Below are positions 7,249-15,239 of a stretch of DNA of 64,000 nucleotides, piece by piece (position 1 is the stretch's first letter; every line of letters starts with the position of its first letter). Below the pieces are notes generated by a model that did not search any database, had not been told where the DNA came from, and worked only from the letters and a program-made list of their open reading frames with translations. The position numbers and the translations under genes are program-made. This DNA is from Microbispora rosea subsp. aerata (GTDB taxonomy: Bacteria > Actinomycetota > Actinomycetes > Streptosporangiales > Streptosporangiaceae), in assembly GCF_014647835.1 (NCBI RefSeq), contig NZ_BMPY01000003.1:227806-291805 (forward strand), in the 5' to 3' direction.

Positions 7249-8098
7249 CGATCGCGGCACGCTCCGCGACATCGCCCTCGTCTGCCTCGCCGACGCCGTG
7301 GTGGGCGCGGCCTTCGGCGCGATCGCCGTGTCCGGCGGACTCCCCCCGTGGGTGCCTGTCGTCATGTCCCTGCTGGTGTTCGCGGGCGGCGCGCAGTTCG
7401 CCGCCGTCGGCGTGGTGCTGTCCGGCGGCGCCCCGGCCGCCGCCGTCGCCGCCGGTTTGGTGCTGAACGCGCGCCTGCTGCCGTTCGGCTTCGCGATCGG
7501 CGACGTCCTCGGCGGCCGGTGGTGGACCCGCCTCACCGGCGCTCACCTCATGACGGACGAGGCGGTGGCCTTCGTGCTCCGCGACGGCGATCCGCGCGGG
7601 CGTCGCGTCACGTTCTGGGTCTGCGGGCTCGGCCTGTTCGTCGCCTGGAACGCGGCGGTCGTGCTCGGCGCGATGGCCGGGCGCGGCATCGGCGACACCG
7701 CCGCCCTGGGTTTGGACGCGGCCTTCCCCGCGGTGCTGCTGGCCCTCGTGCTGCCCTCGCTCACCGGCGCGAGCGCGAATAACGCCGGCGACACGGGGAA
7801 CGCCGGAGCCTCCGGGAAGGCGGGGAACGCCGGGAAAGCCGGAACCCCCGGGAAAGCCGGGCACATGCGGATCGCGGGGCACGCCGGGGAGGCCGGAGAC
7901 ACGCGGAGCGCCGCGGGCACCGAAAAGGCGGGGCACACCGGGAAGTCCGGGAACACGGCCCTGCGCCGGGCGTGCGTTCTGGGTGCGGTGGTCGCGGTGG
8001 CGGCCACGCCGTTCCTGCCCGCCGGCCTGCCCGTGCTGCTCGCCCTGATCGGCCTGGTGCTCGCCGTCCGGGCGCCCGCCGGTGCGGAGGTCTCCTGA
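7226..8098 (+). CDS. azlC: AzlC family permease with collagen-like insert
   Basis: 290 residues from the ATG at 7226 (MYSLWRTIDRG). The N-terminal two thirds match AzlC, the large subunit of the two-component branched-chain amino acid exporter, with spans such as AVVGAAFGAIAVSGGLPPWV and the family stretch GGAQFAAVGVVLSGG. About residues 183-245 are unlike any AzlC I know: a hydrophilic stretch with glycine at nearly every third position (AGD TGN AGA SGK AGN AGK AGT PGK), resembling a collagen Gly-X-Y repeat, broken by MRI and TRS. It separates the main body from the last hydrophobic segments. The partner azlD overlaps its stop codon. Divergent XRE-cupin protein is the likely repressor. Confidence 0.85.
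   Translation: MYSLWRTIDRGTLRDIALVCLADAVVGAAFGAIAVSGGLPPWVPVVMSLLVFAGGAQFAAVGVVLSGGAPAAAVAAGLVLNARLLPFGFAIGDVLGGRWWTRLTGAHLMTDEAVAFVLRDGDPRGRRVTFWVCGLGLFVAWNAAVVLGAMAGRGIGDTAALGLDAAFPAVLLALVLPSLTGASANNAGDTGNAGASGKAGNAGKAGTPGKAGHMRIAGHAGEAGDTRSAAGTEKAGHTGKSGNTALRRACVLGAVVAVAATPFLPAGLPVLLALIGLVLAVRAPAGAEVS
7775..7960 (+). repeat. Short-unit repeat coding the Gly-X-Y insert of AzlC
   Basis: Degenerate 9-base units built on GCCGGGAAA and GCCGGGGA variants run in frame through azlC. The periodicity gives glycine in the middle of most codon triplets. Slippage of such units would change the insert by three residues at a time without breaking the frame. Confidence 0.7.
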
Positions 8099-8406
8099 TG
8101 CCCCTGGCCGCCATCCTCGCGCTCGCCGCCGGAACCTACGCGTTCCGGCTGGCCGGACCGGCGCTGCGCCACCGGCTCCGGCTGCCCGCCCGGCTGCGGC
8201 ACCTGCTGTCCGTCGCCGCGACCGTGCTGCTCGTCGCCCTGGTCGCCACCTCGGCCCTCACCGAAGGTCACGGCTTCGCCGGATGGGCCAGGCCCGCCGG
8301 GGTGCTCGTCGCCGGGATCCTCACCCTGCGGAAGGCGCCGTTCCCCCTGATCGTCGTCCTCGCCGCCGCCACCACGGCGGTCCTGCGCCTCCTCGGCGTG
8401 CCCTGA
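8098..8406 (+). CDS. azlD: AzlD family branched-chain amino acid exporter subunit
   Basis: 102 residues with three to four hydrophobic spans, beginning MPLAAILALAAGTYAFRLAGPAL, the typical AzlD opening (TYxxRxxxP). The ATG shares one base with the azlC stop (TGATG), so translation is coupled. AzlC and AzlD together form a membrane exporter for leucine, isoleucine or toxic analogues in characterised bacteria. Expression is presumably from the divergent promoter region upstream of azlC and under the XRE-cupin regulator. Confidence 0.85.
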   Translation: MPLAAILALAAGTYAFRLAGPALRHRLRLPARLRHLLSVAATVLLVALVATSALTEGHGFAGWARPAGVLVAGILTLRKAPFPLIVVLAAATTAVLRLLGVP

Positions 8407-8579
8407 TCGGAAAATCAAAACGGGCAGCGGCGTTCTCACCGCGTTTCCCGGCGACGAGGATCACCCTGGCGGCCTCTTCCCCGCCCATGTCGTCGCCCGG
8501 CCGTAGCGGATACTCGATCGGCGGCGACGGCGAGACGCACAACGCATGGACGCGCGATGTCATCCCGCGAAACGGCGAA

Positions 8580-8601
8580 AGGGCGGTCTATCGACCGCCC
8601 T
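8580..8601 (-). terminator. Rho-independent terminator of tRNA-Ala (second copy)
   Basis: GGGCGGTC at 8581-8588 pairs with GACCGCCC at 8593-8600 over a four-base loop; on the minus strand TTTCGCC follows. It lies eight bases beyond the tRNA CCA end. Confidence 0.75.
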
Positions 8602-8608
8602 CACAGTG

Positions 8609-8684
8609 TGGTGGAGCTATGGGGACTCGAACCCCAGACCCCTTCCATGCCATGGAAGTGCGCTACCAGCTGCGCTATAGCCCC
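8609..8684 (-). tRNA. tRNA-Ala(GGC) with encoded CCA
   Basis: Same cloverleaf as the gene at 4007-4079 except TTCGAGT in the T-loop. The anticodon loop ATGGCAT gives GGC. Unlike the other two copies the three bases after the discriminator A read CCA, so the 3' end is encoded. Confidence 0.95.
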
Positions 8685-8697
8685 TTGCGGCAGCAAG

Positions 8698-8726
8698 TGT
8701 ATAGGAGTCCGGGCGGGAGCGGTAAC
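8698..8726 (-). promoter_or_regulatory. Candidate promoter of tRNA-Ala (second copy)
   Basis: On the minus strand GTTACC (8726-8721) and TATACA (8703-8698) with a 17-base spacer, 13 bases before the mature tRNA 5' end. Matches the element at the first copy. Confidence 0.45.
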
Positions 8727-8738
8727 CGGACGAGGCGA

Positions 8739-8766
8739 TGTCACACGGCGGCGGGCGTGATACGTC
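8739..8766 (+). promoter_or_regulatory. Candidate ECF41-type promoter
   Basis: TGTCACA at 8739-8745 and CGTC at 8763-8766 match, from memory, the -35 and -10 elements reported for ECF41 sigma factors (TGTCACA, about 16 bases, CGTC); the spacer here is 17. It lies 10 bases before the GTG of the sigma gene, so the transcript would be leaderless or nearly so. Confidence 0.6.
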
Positions 8767-8775
8767 TGACGTGAC

Positions 8776-9690
8776 GTGACCGTTGAAGTCTTCACCACGC
8801 ACCGGAAGCTGCTCGCCGGTGTGGCGTACCGCATCCTCGGCAGCGCCGCGGACGCGGAGGATGTGGTCCAGGAGGCGTGGCTGCGCTGGGCGGAGGTGGA
8901 CGCCGCGTCGGTGGCCGACCCGAAGGCCTACCTCGTGCGCGTCACCACCAACCTCGCCATCGACCGGCTGCGCCGGGTGCGGGCCAGGCGGGAGGCGTAC
9001 ATCGGCCCCTGGCTGCCCGAACCTGTCGTCGACCCGCCGGGCTCGGGGGAGCCGGCGGAGCTCGCCGACAGCGTCGAGCTGGCCCTCCTCGTCGTGCTGG
9101 AGACGCTGTCCCCGCTGGAACGGGCCGTGTTCGTCCTGCGGGAGGCGTTCGGCTTCTCCCACGGCGAGATCGCCGAGATCCTCGGCCGGGGCGAGCCGGC
9201 CGTACGGCAACTCGCCAGGCGCGCGCGTGACCACGTGCGCGAGCGCAGGCCGCGGTTCGACGTGGACCGGCGCACGCGGCGCACGATCACCGAGCGCTTC
9301 GTCGCGGCCTGCGCGGAAGGGGACATCGAGGGCCTGACCGCGCTGCTCGCCGCGGACGTCCGCATGGTCAGCGACGGCGGCGGCAAGGTCAGGGCGCCGC
9401 TGCGGGAGCTGGCCGGCGCCGTTCCGGTCGCGCGCTTCCTCCTCGCGATCACGAGCGCGGAGGGCCGCCGGCGCTTCCTGGCCTCCTTGGGCGCCTCCCC
9501 GGACGGGGAGATGCGCGCGGAGATCGCCGACGTCAACGGCGGGCCCGCGATCGTGGCCCGGCTGGACGGCCGTCCCATCACGGTCATCTCGCTGGTGATC
9601 GCCGATGGGCTGGTGGACACGATCTACCTCATCGCCAACCCGGACAAGATGTCACGGATGGAGGCCCGAAATGCGTCCGCGAGTGCATGA
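8776..9690 (+). CDS. ECF41-family RNA polymerase sigma factor with C-terminal SnoaL-like domain
   Basis: 304 residues. Sigma region 2 spans about 5-75 (AEDVVQEAWLRW, NLAIDRLRR) and region 4 about 105-160 (LSPLERAVFVLREAFGFSHGEIAEILG). The two signatures of group ECF41 are present: WLPEP at about 79-83 in the linker, and NPDK close to the C-terminus at about 291. The extension from 175 on is the SnoaL-like domain that in this group controls sigma activity in place of an anti-sigma factor. The start is GTG at 8776. Its stop overlaps the ATG of the following flavoprotein (ATGA), so the two are one translationally coupled unit. ECF41 factors are known to activate themselves and a linked oxidoreductase, epimerase or decarboxylase gene. 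Confidence 0.92.
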   Translation: MTVEVFTTHRKLLAGVAYRILGSAADAEDVVQEAWLRWAEVDAASVADPKAYLVRVTTNLAIDRLRRVRARREAYIGPWLPEPVVDPPGSGEPAELADSVELALLVVLETLSPLERAVFVLREAFGFSHGEIAEILGRGEPAVRQLARRARDHVRERRPRFDVDRRTRRTITERFVAACAEGDIEGLTALLAADVRMVSDGGGKVRAPLRELAGAVPVARFLLAITSAEGRRRFLASLGASPDGEMRAEIADVNGGPAIVARLDGRPITVISLVIADGLVDTIYLIANPDKMSRMEARNASASA

Positions 9691-10850
9691 AAGAAAACAT
9701 CACCATCGTGGGCGGCGGGCTCGCCGGTCTGACCGCCGCCATCGCCTGTGCCGAAGGCGGTGCGGCCGTCGTCCTGCACGAGGCGCACCACACCCTCGGC
9801 GGGCGTGCCCGCTCCACCGCCGCGCCGTACGTCGCCAACGACGGCACCCACGTCTTCTACTCCGACGGCCTGCCGTGGCGGTGGCTGGACGAGCGGGGGC
9901 TGGTCCGGCCGTGCGCGACGCTGCGGCCGGGATACCTGGCCCGGGCGCGGTTCCGCCGGGACGGGAGGCTGACCGGGCGGCCCCCGGCCGGGCTGCTGCG
10001 GATGACGGCCCGGCGTGGCCTCACCGCGCCCGTGGACGAGGACTTCGCCACCTGGGCGACCCGCCGCTTCGGCGCCGGCGCCGCGCGCGCCGCCGCCCGC
10101 TTCCTGGGAGTCGTCACCTACGACTGGGACCCCGGACGGCTGTCGGCGGCCTTCGTCTGGGAGCGGCTCCGGCGGGTGCTCGCGCCGCGATATCCGTCGG
10201 TGCGCTACGTGGCCGGCGGCTGGGGACGGGTGATCGACCGGATGGCCGCGCGGGCACGCCTCCTCGGCGTCGGCATCGAGACCGGCTCGCGGGTGGACCG
10301 GCTGCCGGAGGGGCCGGTGATCGTCGCCACCTCCCTCGACGCCGCCCGCCGCCTGCTGGGCGACGACTCGCTGCGCTGGGAGAGCGGCCGGTCGGTGCTG
10401 CTCGACCTCGCGGTACGCGCCGACCCACGGGACATGTTCGTCGTCAGCGACCTGGACGAGGGCGGCTTCCTGGAGCGTTACTCGCTGCCCGACCCGTCCC
10501 TGGCCCCGCCCGGGGAGAGCCTCGTCCAGATGCAGATGCCGATGCGCCCGGGTGAGCCGAAGGCCGCGGCGCTCGCGCGGCTGGAGCGGATCGCCGACCT
10601 GGCCCTGCCCGGCTGGCGCGGGCGGACGACCTGGCGCCGCGAGGCCGTGGCGGCCGGGCGCAGCGGCGCGCTCGACCTGCCCGGCACGACGTGGCACGAC
10701 CGGCCGGCGGTCCGGCGCGGCGACGGCGTGTGGCTGGCCGGCGACCAGGTGGCGGCGCCCGGCCTGCTCTCCGAGGTGTCGATCAACAGCGCGCTGGAGG
10801 CGGCCCGGGCCGCCCTCGCCGCGCGGTCGCCGTCCCGGCGGGCCGCCTGA
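9687..10850 (+). CDS. FAD-dependent oxidoreductase, amine oxidase/phytoene desaturase fold
   Basis: 387 residues. The N-terminal ADP-binding fold is seen in ITIVGGGLAGLTAAIACAEG, followed by the acidic ribose-binding end of strand 2 and the HTLGGRARS motif usual for flavin amine oxidases and carotenoid desaturases. A C-terminal FAD contact is VWLAGDQVAAPGLLSEVSINSALEAA. No membrane spans or signal peptide are seen. The gene overlaps the ECF41 sigma gene by four bases and is the best candidate target of that sigma factor. Its substrate is unknown; no carotenoid genes are nearby. Confidence 0.85.
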   Translation: MKENITIVGGGLAGLTAAIACAEGGAAVVLHEAHHTLGGRARSTAAPYVANDGTHVFYSDGLPWRWLDERGLVRPCATLRPGYLARARFRRDGRLTGRPPAGLLRMTARRGLTAPVDEDFATWATRRFGAGAARAAARFLGVVTYDWDPGRLSAAFVWERLRRVLAPRYPSVRYVAGGWGRVIDRMAARARLLGVGIETGSRVDRLPEGPVIVATSLDAARRLLGDDSLRWESGRSVLLDLAVRADPRDMFVVSDLDEGGFLERYSLPDPSLAPPGESLVQMQMPMRPGEPKAAALARLERIADLALPGWRGRTTWRREAVAAGRSGALDLPGTTWHDRPAVRRGDGVWLAGDQVAAPGLLSEVSINSALEAARAALAARSPSRRAA

Positions 10851-10855
10851 CGGAA

Positions 10856-10888
10856 ACGGGCCCCTCCCCCGGAGGGGAAGGGGCCCGT
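10856..10888. terminator. Bidirectional terminator between convergent genes
   Basis: ACGGGCCCCT (10856-10865) pairs with AGGGGCCCGT (10879-10888); the loop itself is partly self-complementary. It lies just after the flavoprotein stop and before the end of the GH43 gene on the other strand, and can serve both. Confidence 0.75.
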
Positions 10889-10906
10889 CCGCTCAGCGGG
10901 AACCGG

Positions 10907-13102
10907 TCAGCCGAGGGCGGCGAGCAGCCGGTCGTACTCGGCCCGGGTGACGTTCAGCACCGTGCCGTGACGCGGACGGCTCGGGAGCCGGTAGTCGGCC
11001 GGGACGGTCCAGTCGCCCTTCTCCAGATCGGTGGACTCGAACGGCACGTAGCCGCGGCCGCCGTACTCGTCGATGAACAGATACCACTTGTCCTCGGTGT
11101 TGGACTTGAAGATCGTCGGCCCCTCGCCGCGCGACAGCGCGCCGGAGCCGATGCACTCCTTGAGGAAGTCCCAGTTCGTGCTGGTCAGCGAGGTGGACTT
11201 CTCCTCGATGATGTACTTGCTGCACGGGCTGGAGGAGGTGTTGTTCCGCTCGTCCTTGGTGAAGCGGTAGTAGGTCCCGTTGTGCTCGATCACCGTCGAG
11301 TCGATGACCGAGTAGCCCGGGTCCTTCCAGATCTTCGGCTCGGAGAAGGTGTGGAAGTCGCGGGTCGTCGCGTACACCATCTTGTTGTAGGTGTCCCCGG
11401 TGTGCCGCGGGTTGTCGTACAGCTTGGACGCCCAGAACACCACGTACGCGCCGAGGGTCTTGTCGTAGTACGCCTCCGGGGCCCAGGTGTTGCCGGCCTC
11501 CGGCGGGGAGACCTGGACGAGCCGCTGGTCCGTCCAGTGCACCAGGTCGGTCGACTCGGCCACCATGATCGAGCGGCTGCCGTTGCGCTGCGCGCGGTCC
11601 CAGTCGCCGTTGCCGTAGATCTTGAGGTCCGTGGCGATCATGTAGAACCGGTCGCCCTCGGGCGAGCGGATGATGAACGGGTCGCGCAGGCCCTTCTCCC
11701 CGACGTCGGAGGTGACGACCGGCCGGCCGCCGTTCAGCTCCCGCCAGTGCAGCGGGTCGTTACCCTGGCTCAGCGCGGTGTAGATCTGCTCGCCGTCGGC
11801 GTAGCCCTCGCCGGTGAAGTAGGCGAACAGGTAGCCCTTGTACGGCTCCTTGGCGGGCAGCGGCGGCACCTCGGGCTTGAAGATCCGCACGGCCTGGTGC
11901 TTGCCGCGCGAGATCGTCGCCTTGAGGTTCACCTTCACGGCCTTGGCGCCCGGCCGCGGCCGGTTGACCTCGCCGGTCTCGCTGAGCGTGCCCGGCTTGC
12001 TGGACCGCCAGGTGATGGTGGTGCCGTTCTCGCCGGTGGTGGGCAGCGTCAGGTTGCCGCGCACGTCGTCGATGTTGTGCACGACGAGCTTGGCGGCGTC
12101 GGTCTCGACGGCCCGCTTGTCGGTGTACTCCGCCTCGACGGTGACCTCGAAGGTCTTCGTCGCGGTTTCCGTGCCCTTGGTCAGCGTCGCGGTCAGCGTG
12201 ACGCGGGCGTCCGCCGCGCCGGCCGGCGGCCGGGTGACGGCGCCCGTCGCGCCGACGACGGACGGATCGCTGGAGGCCCAGGTGATCGTGGAGCCCGACG
12301 CGCCCTTCGCCGGGAGCGTCAGGTCGGACCGGACGGCGCTGACGTCGCCGAGGTCGAGCGCCGCGGCGTCCTGCTTGACGATCTCGGCGTTGACCGGCGC
12401 CGCGAGCTGCGCGATCTCGGACGGGGCGAGCGCGCGGCTGTAGACGCGGAAGTCCCTGACCTTGCCCTTGAGGTATCTGTCGCCGGAGTACAGCGAGCGG
12501 CCGATGTAGTTCGCCGTGGTCGTGCCGCCGCCGATCGCGCCGGGGGTGAGCGTGACGGCGGTGTTGCGGGCCACCTCGTCGCCGTTCTGGTACAGCACGC
12601 CGACGCCGTTGCCGAGGGTGTACGCGATGTGCTGCCAGCCGCCGCGCGGCAGGTCGGCCCCGGCGCCGACGGTCTGCTCGGTCGACCAGTTGCCCGACGC
12701 GATCGAGGTGCGGAAGGCGTTGCCGGTGGTGAACAGATAGCCGTTGCCGCTGGACCCGCTGGAGTTGCCGAAGCCGTAGATGAAGTACGGCGTGGCCTGC
12801 GCCGGGTCGATCCAGACGTCGAGCGCGACCGTGATGGAGGTCATGCCGCGCATGAGGTTGTCGGGCACCTTCACGTACCCGTTGGTGCCGCCGAGCGTGA
12901 GACCGTCGCCCCAGCTCGCGTCACCGTGGAGCGTGCCGTCCCTGCCGTTGCCGGAGGAGTCGGCGGCCACGGTGCCGGAGGTCTCGTCGAGCTTGTACCA
13001 GAGCGCGAGGCCCTCGTCCGCCGCCGAGGCGGCGGACGGGACGAGTGCCCCGGCCCCGAGCGTGAGGGCGGCCAGGCCGCCCATCACCCACTTTCTCGTC
13101 AT
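10907..13102 (-). CDS. Secreted GH43-family glycoside hydrolase with LamG and Ig-like domains
   Basis: 731 residues. A Sec signal peptide ([20 protein letters not shown], ending near ASAADE at 28) precedes a LamG/concanavalin-like domain (about 33-205, ALWYKLDETSGTVAADSSGNG), then two bacterial Ig-like repeats (about 215-300 and 305-390, each with TLPxxGxxGxTITWxSSxP), and a C-terminal GH43-like five-bladed propeller (about 395-731). Likely catalytic acids are the Asp of GLRDPFI (about 470), the Asp of VIDSTV (about 602) and the Glu of RGEGPTIF (about 658); these assignments are inferred from family pattern. The expected role is cutting arabinan or removing arabinofuranosyl groups outside the cell. 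Its ATG shares one base with the araA stop (TGATG), making it the last, translationally coupled gene of the ara operon. Confidence 0.88.
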   Translation of the reverse strand: MTRKWVMGGLAALTLGAGALVPSAASAADEGLALWYKLDETSGTVAADSSGNGRDGTLHGDASWGDGLTLGGTNGYVKVPDNLMRGMTSITVALDVWIDPAQATPYFIYGFGNSSGSSGNGYLFTTGNAFRTSIASGNWSTEQTVGAGADLPRGGWQHIAYTLGNGVGVLYQNGDEVARNTAVTLTPGAIGGGTTTANYIGRSLYSGDRYLKGKVRDFRVYSRALAPSEIAQLAAPVNAEIVKQDAAALDLGDVSAVRSDLTLPAKGASGSTITWASSDPSVVGATGAVTRPPAGAADARVTLTATLTKGTETATKTFEVTVEAEYTDKRAVETDAAKLVVHNIDDVRGNLTLPTTGENGTTITWRSSKPGTLSETGEVNRPRPGAKAVKVNLKATISRGKHQAVRIFKPEVPPLPAKEPYKGYLFAYFTGEGYADGEQIYTALSQGNDPLHWRELNGGRPVVTSDVGEKGLRDPFIIRSPEGDRFYMIATDLKIYGNGDWDRAQRNGSRSIMVAESTDLVHWTDQRLVQVSPPEAGNTWAPEAYYDKTLGAYVVFWASKLYDNPRHTGDTYNKMVYATTRDFHTFSEPKIWKDPGYSVIDSTVIEHNGTYYRFTKDERNNTSSSPCSKYIIEEKSTSLTSTNWDFLKECIGSGALSRGEGPTIFKSNTEDKWYLFIDEYGGRGYVPFESTDLEKGDWTVPADYRLPSRPRHGTVLNVTRAEYDRLLAALG

Positions 13103-14583
13103 CAAAATCCTTGCGCCAGCCGGTAATAGGCCTGGTTCCACCGCAGTTCCTTGGCGAACTGGCGGGAGGTGGTCGTCTCGTCGATGACGAGCAGCTCGAC
13201 GCCGAGCATGTCGGCGAAGTCGGTCAGCTCCTCCGCCCCGATGGCCGAGGAGAGCACGGTGTGGTGCGGGGCGCCGGCGGTGATCCACGACTCGGCGGAG
13301 GTGCGCAGGTCGGGCCGGGGCCGCCACACGGCCCGGGCGACCGGCAGGGCGGGCAGCGGCTCGGGCGGGGAGACCACGTCGATCTCGTTGGCCACCAGCC
13401 GGAACCGCTCCCCCATGTCGGACAGGCCCACCACCACGGCGGGGCCGGGGGCGGCGTCGAACACCAGCCGCACCGGGTCCTCCCGCCCGCCGATGCTCAG
13501 CGGGTGGATCTCGCACGAGGGGGTGCCGTCCGCGATCGACGGGCAGACCTCCAGCATGTGCGCGCCGAGGATGAGCTCCTCGCCCGGCGTGAGGTGGTAG
13601 GTGTAGTCCTCCATGAACGAGGTGCCGCCGGGCAGGCCGGCCGACATCACCTTGATCGTGCGCAGCAGCACCGAGGTCTTCCAGTCGCCCTCGCCGCCGA
13701 AGCCGTACCCCTCGGCCATGAGCCGCTGCACGGCCAGGCCGGGGAGCTGGCGCAGCCCGCCCAGGTCCTCGAAGTTCGTGGTGAACGCCTTGAAGCCCCC
13801 GCCCTCCAGGAAGTGCCGCAGGCCCAGCTCGATGCGGGCCGCGTAACGCAGCGACTCGTGCCGTTCCCCGCCCGCGCGCAGCTCGGGCGCCATCCGGTAG
13901 AGGTCCTCGTACTCCTTGACGAGCGCGGTGACCTCCGCGTCCGCGGCGGCGTCCACGGCCTCGACCAGGTCGTTGACGCCGTAGGTGTTCACCGACACCC
14001 CGAACCGCAGCTGCGCCTCGACCTTGTCGCCCTCGGTCACGGCGACGTCGCGCATGTTGTCGCCGAAGCGGGCCAGGCGCAGCGAGCCGACCTCCGCCCG
14101 GCCCGCCGCCGCCCGCGCCCAGGCGGCGATGCGCGCCGCCACCGACGGGTCGCTCACGTGCCCGGCGACGGTCTTGCGCGGCACGCCGAGACGCGTCTGG
14201 ATGTAGCCGAACTCGCGGTCGCCGTGGGCGGCCTGGTTGAGGTTCATGAAGTCCATGTCGATGGTGCTCCACGGCAGCTCCATGTTGGCCTGCGTGTGCA
14301 GGTGCACCAGCGGCTTGCGCAGCGCGTCGAGCCCGGCGATCCACATCTTGGCCGGGGAGAACGTGTGCATCCACGCGATCAGGCCGATGCACTCGTCGTC
14401 GCCGTTGGCCTCCAGGCACACCCGGCGGATGGCCGCCGCGTCGGTGAGCACCGGCCGCCACTCCAGCTCGAACGGCAGCGACTCGCCGAGTTGCTCGGCG
14501 ATGCGCCGGGACTGCTCGGCCACCTGCCGCAGCGTGTCCTCGCCGTACAGGCCCTGGCTGCCGGTCAGAAACCACAACCTCAC
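13102..14583 (-). CDS. araA: L-arabinose isomerase
   Basis: 493 residues, close to the 500 of E. coli AraA. The start [18 protein letters not shown] is the typical opening; metal and substrate residues sit in [14 protein letters not shown] and [10 protein letters not shown], with the following glutamate-rich stretch [14 protein letters not shown]. It interconverts L-arabinose and L-ribulose in the cytoplasm. The start is a GTG at 14583 preceded by GAGGAG; it overlaps the stop of araD by GTGA, and its own stop overlaps the GH43 gene. The frame is also open far beyond this gene in the overlapping GH43 direction, but the homology defines the limits clearly. Confidence 0.97.
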   Translation of the reverse strand: MRLWFLTGSQGLYGEDTLRQVAEQSRRIAEQLGESLPFELEWRPVLTDAAAIRRVCLEANGDDECIGLIAWMHTFSPAKMWIAGLDALRKPLVHLHTQANMELPWSTIDMDFMNLNQAAHGDREFGYIQTRLGVPRKTVAGHVSDPSVAARIAAWARAAAGRAEVGSLRLARFGDNMRDVAVTEGDKVEAQLRFGVSVNTYGVNDLVEAVDAAADAEVTALVKEYEDLYRMAPELRAGGERHESLRYAARIELGLRHFLEGGGFKAFTTNFEDLGGLRQLPGLAVQRLMAEGYGFGGEGDWKTSVLLRTIKVMSAGLPGGTSFMEDYTYHLTPGEELILGAHMLEVCPSIADGTPSCEIHPLSIGGREDPVRLVFDAAPGPAVVVGLSDMGERFRLVANEIDVVSPPEPLPALPVARAVWRPRPDLRTSAESWITAGAPHHTVLSSAIGAEELTDFADMLGVELLVIDETTTSRQFAKELRWNQAYYRLAQGF

Positions 14584-15239
14584 AGGTGACTCCTCTGTCC
14601 GTAGACGTTCTGGTAGCGGTCGTACAAGCTGTCGATGTCGGCCTGCTCGATCGGCAGCGGCGTGCCGAGCTGGCAGGAGATGTGCACGGTGCGGGCGACG
14701 TCCTCGCACATCACGGCCGCCTTCACCGCGGCCTTCGGAGACTCGCCGATCGTGAACACCCCGTGGTTGCGCATGAGGACGGCGCGGGAGCGGTGCCCGG
14801 TCAGGGTCTCGACGATGCCCTTGCCGATGTCGTCGTTGCCGATCAGGGCGAACGGCCCGACGGGGATCTCCCCGCCGAACTCGTCGGCCATCGCGGTGAG
14901 CACGCACGGGATCGCCTCGCCGCGGGCCGCCCACGCCGAGGCGTACGTGGAGTGGGTGTGCACCACGCCGTTCACGTGGGGCATGTGCCGGTAGACGTAG
15001 GCGTGCGCGGCCGTGTCGCTGGAGGGGGCCAGGTCGCCCTCGACGAGGTTGCCGTCGAGGTCGCAGACCACGATCGACTCGGGGGTCAGGTCGTCGTACG
15101 ACACGCCGCTGGGCTTGATGACGAACAGGTCCTCGCCGGGCACCCGGCCCGACACGTTGCCGGCCGTCCACACCACCAGGCCGTAACGCACCAGCTCGGC
15201 GTGGAGGCGGCAGACTTCCTTGCGAAGTTCATCGATCAT
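14580..15239 (-). CDS. araD: L-ribulose-5-phosphate 4-epimerase
   Basis: 219 residues, near the 231 of E. coli AraD. The class II aldolase/epimerase fold is shown by [11 protein letters not shown], the phosphate-binding [10 protein letters not shown], and the zinc ligands in [10 protein letters not shown] and [11 protein letters not shown]. It converts L-ribulose 5-phosphate to D-xylulose 5-phosphate, the exit of the arabinose pathway into the pentose phosphate pathway. The ATG overlaps the araB stop as ATGA. The gene order B-D-A is that of several actinobacteria rather than the E. coli BAD order. Confidence 0.96.
   Translation of the reverse strand: MIDELRKEVCRLHAELVRYGLVVWTAGNVSGRVPGEDLFVIKPSGVSYDDLTPESIVVCDLDGNLVEGDLAPSSDTAAHAYVYRHMPHVNGVVHTHSTYASAWAARGEAIPCVLTAMADEFGGEIPVGPFALIGNDDIGKGIVETLTGHRSRAVLMRNHGVFTIGESPKAAVKAAVMCEDVARTVHISCQLGTPLPIEQADIDSLYDRYQNVYGQRSHL

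Noticed and set aside
7775-7960. Frameshift or assembly error in azlC
   Set aside because: The reading frame stays open and the Gly periodicity is in phase with it; the last spans and the azlD overlap follow correctly. Misassembly of a repeat length remains possible.
4007-8684. Integrated element between two tRNA-Ala genes
   Set aside because: No integrase, transfer, phage or toxin genes lie between them, and the intervening genes have normal base composition.
10907-14575. A 1222-codon open frame joining GH43 and sequence over araA
   Set aside because: The upstream part is a wrong-frame reading of araA. The GH43 protein begins with a clear signal peptide at 13102 and the araA frame has full homology.
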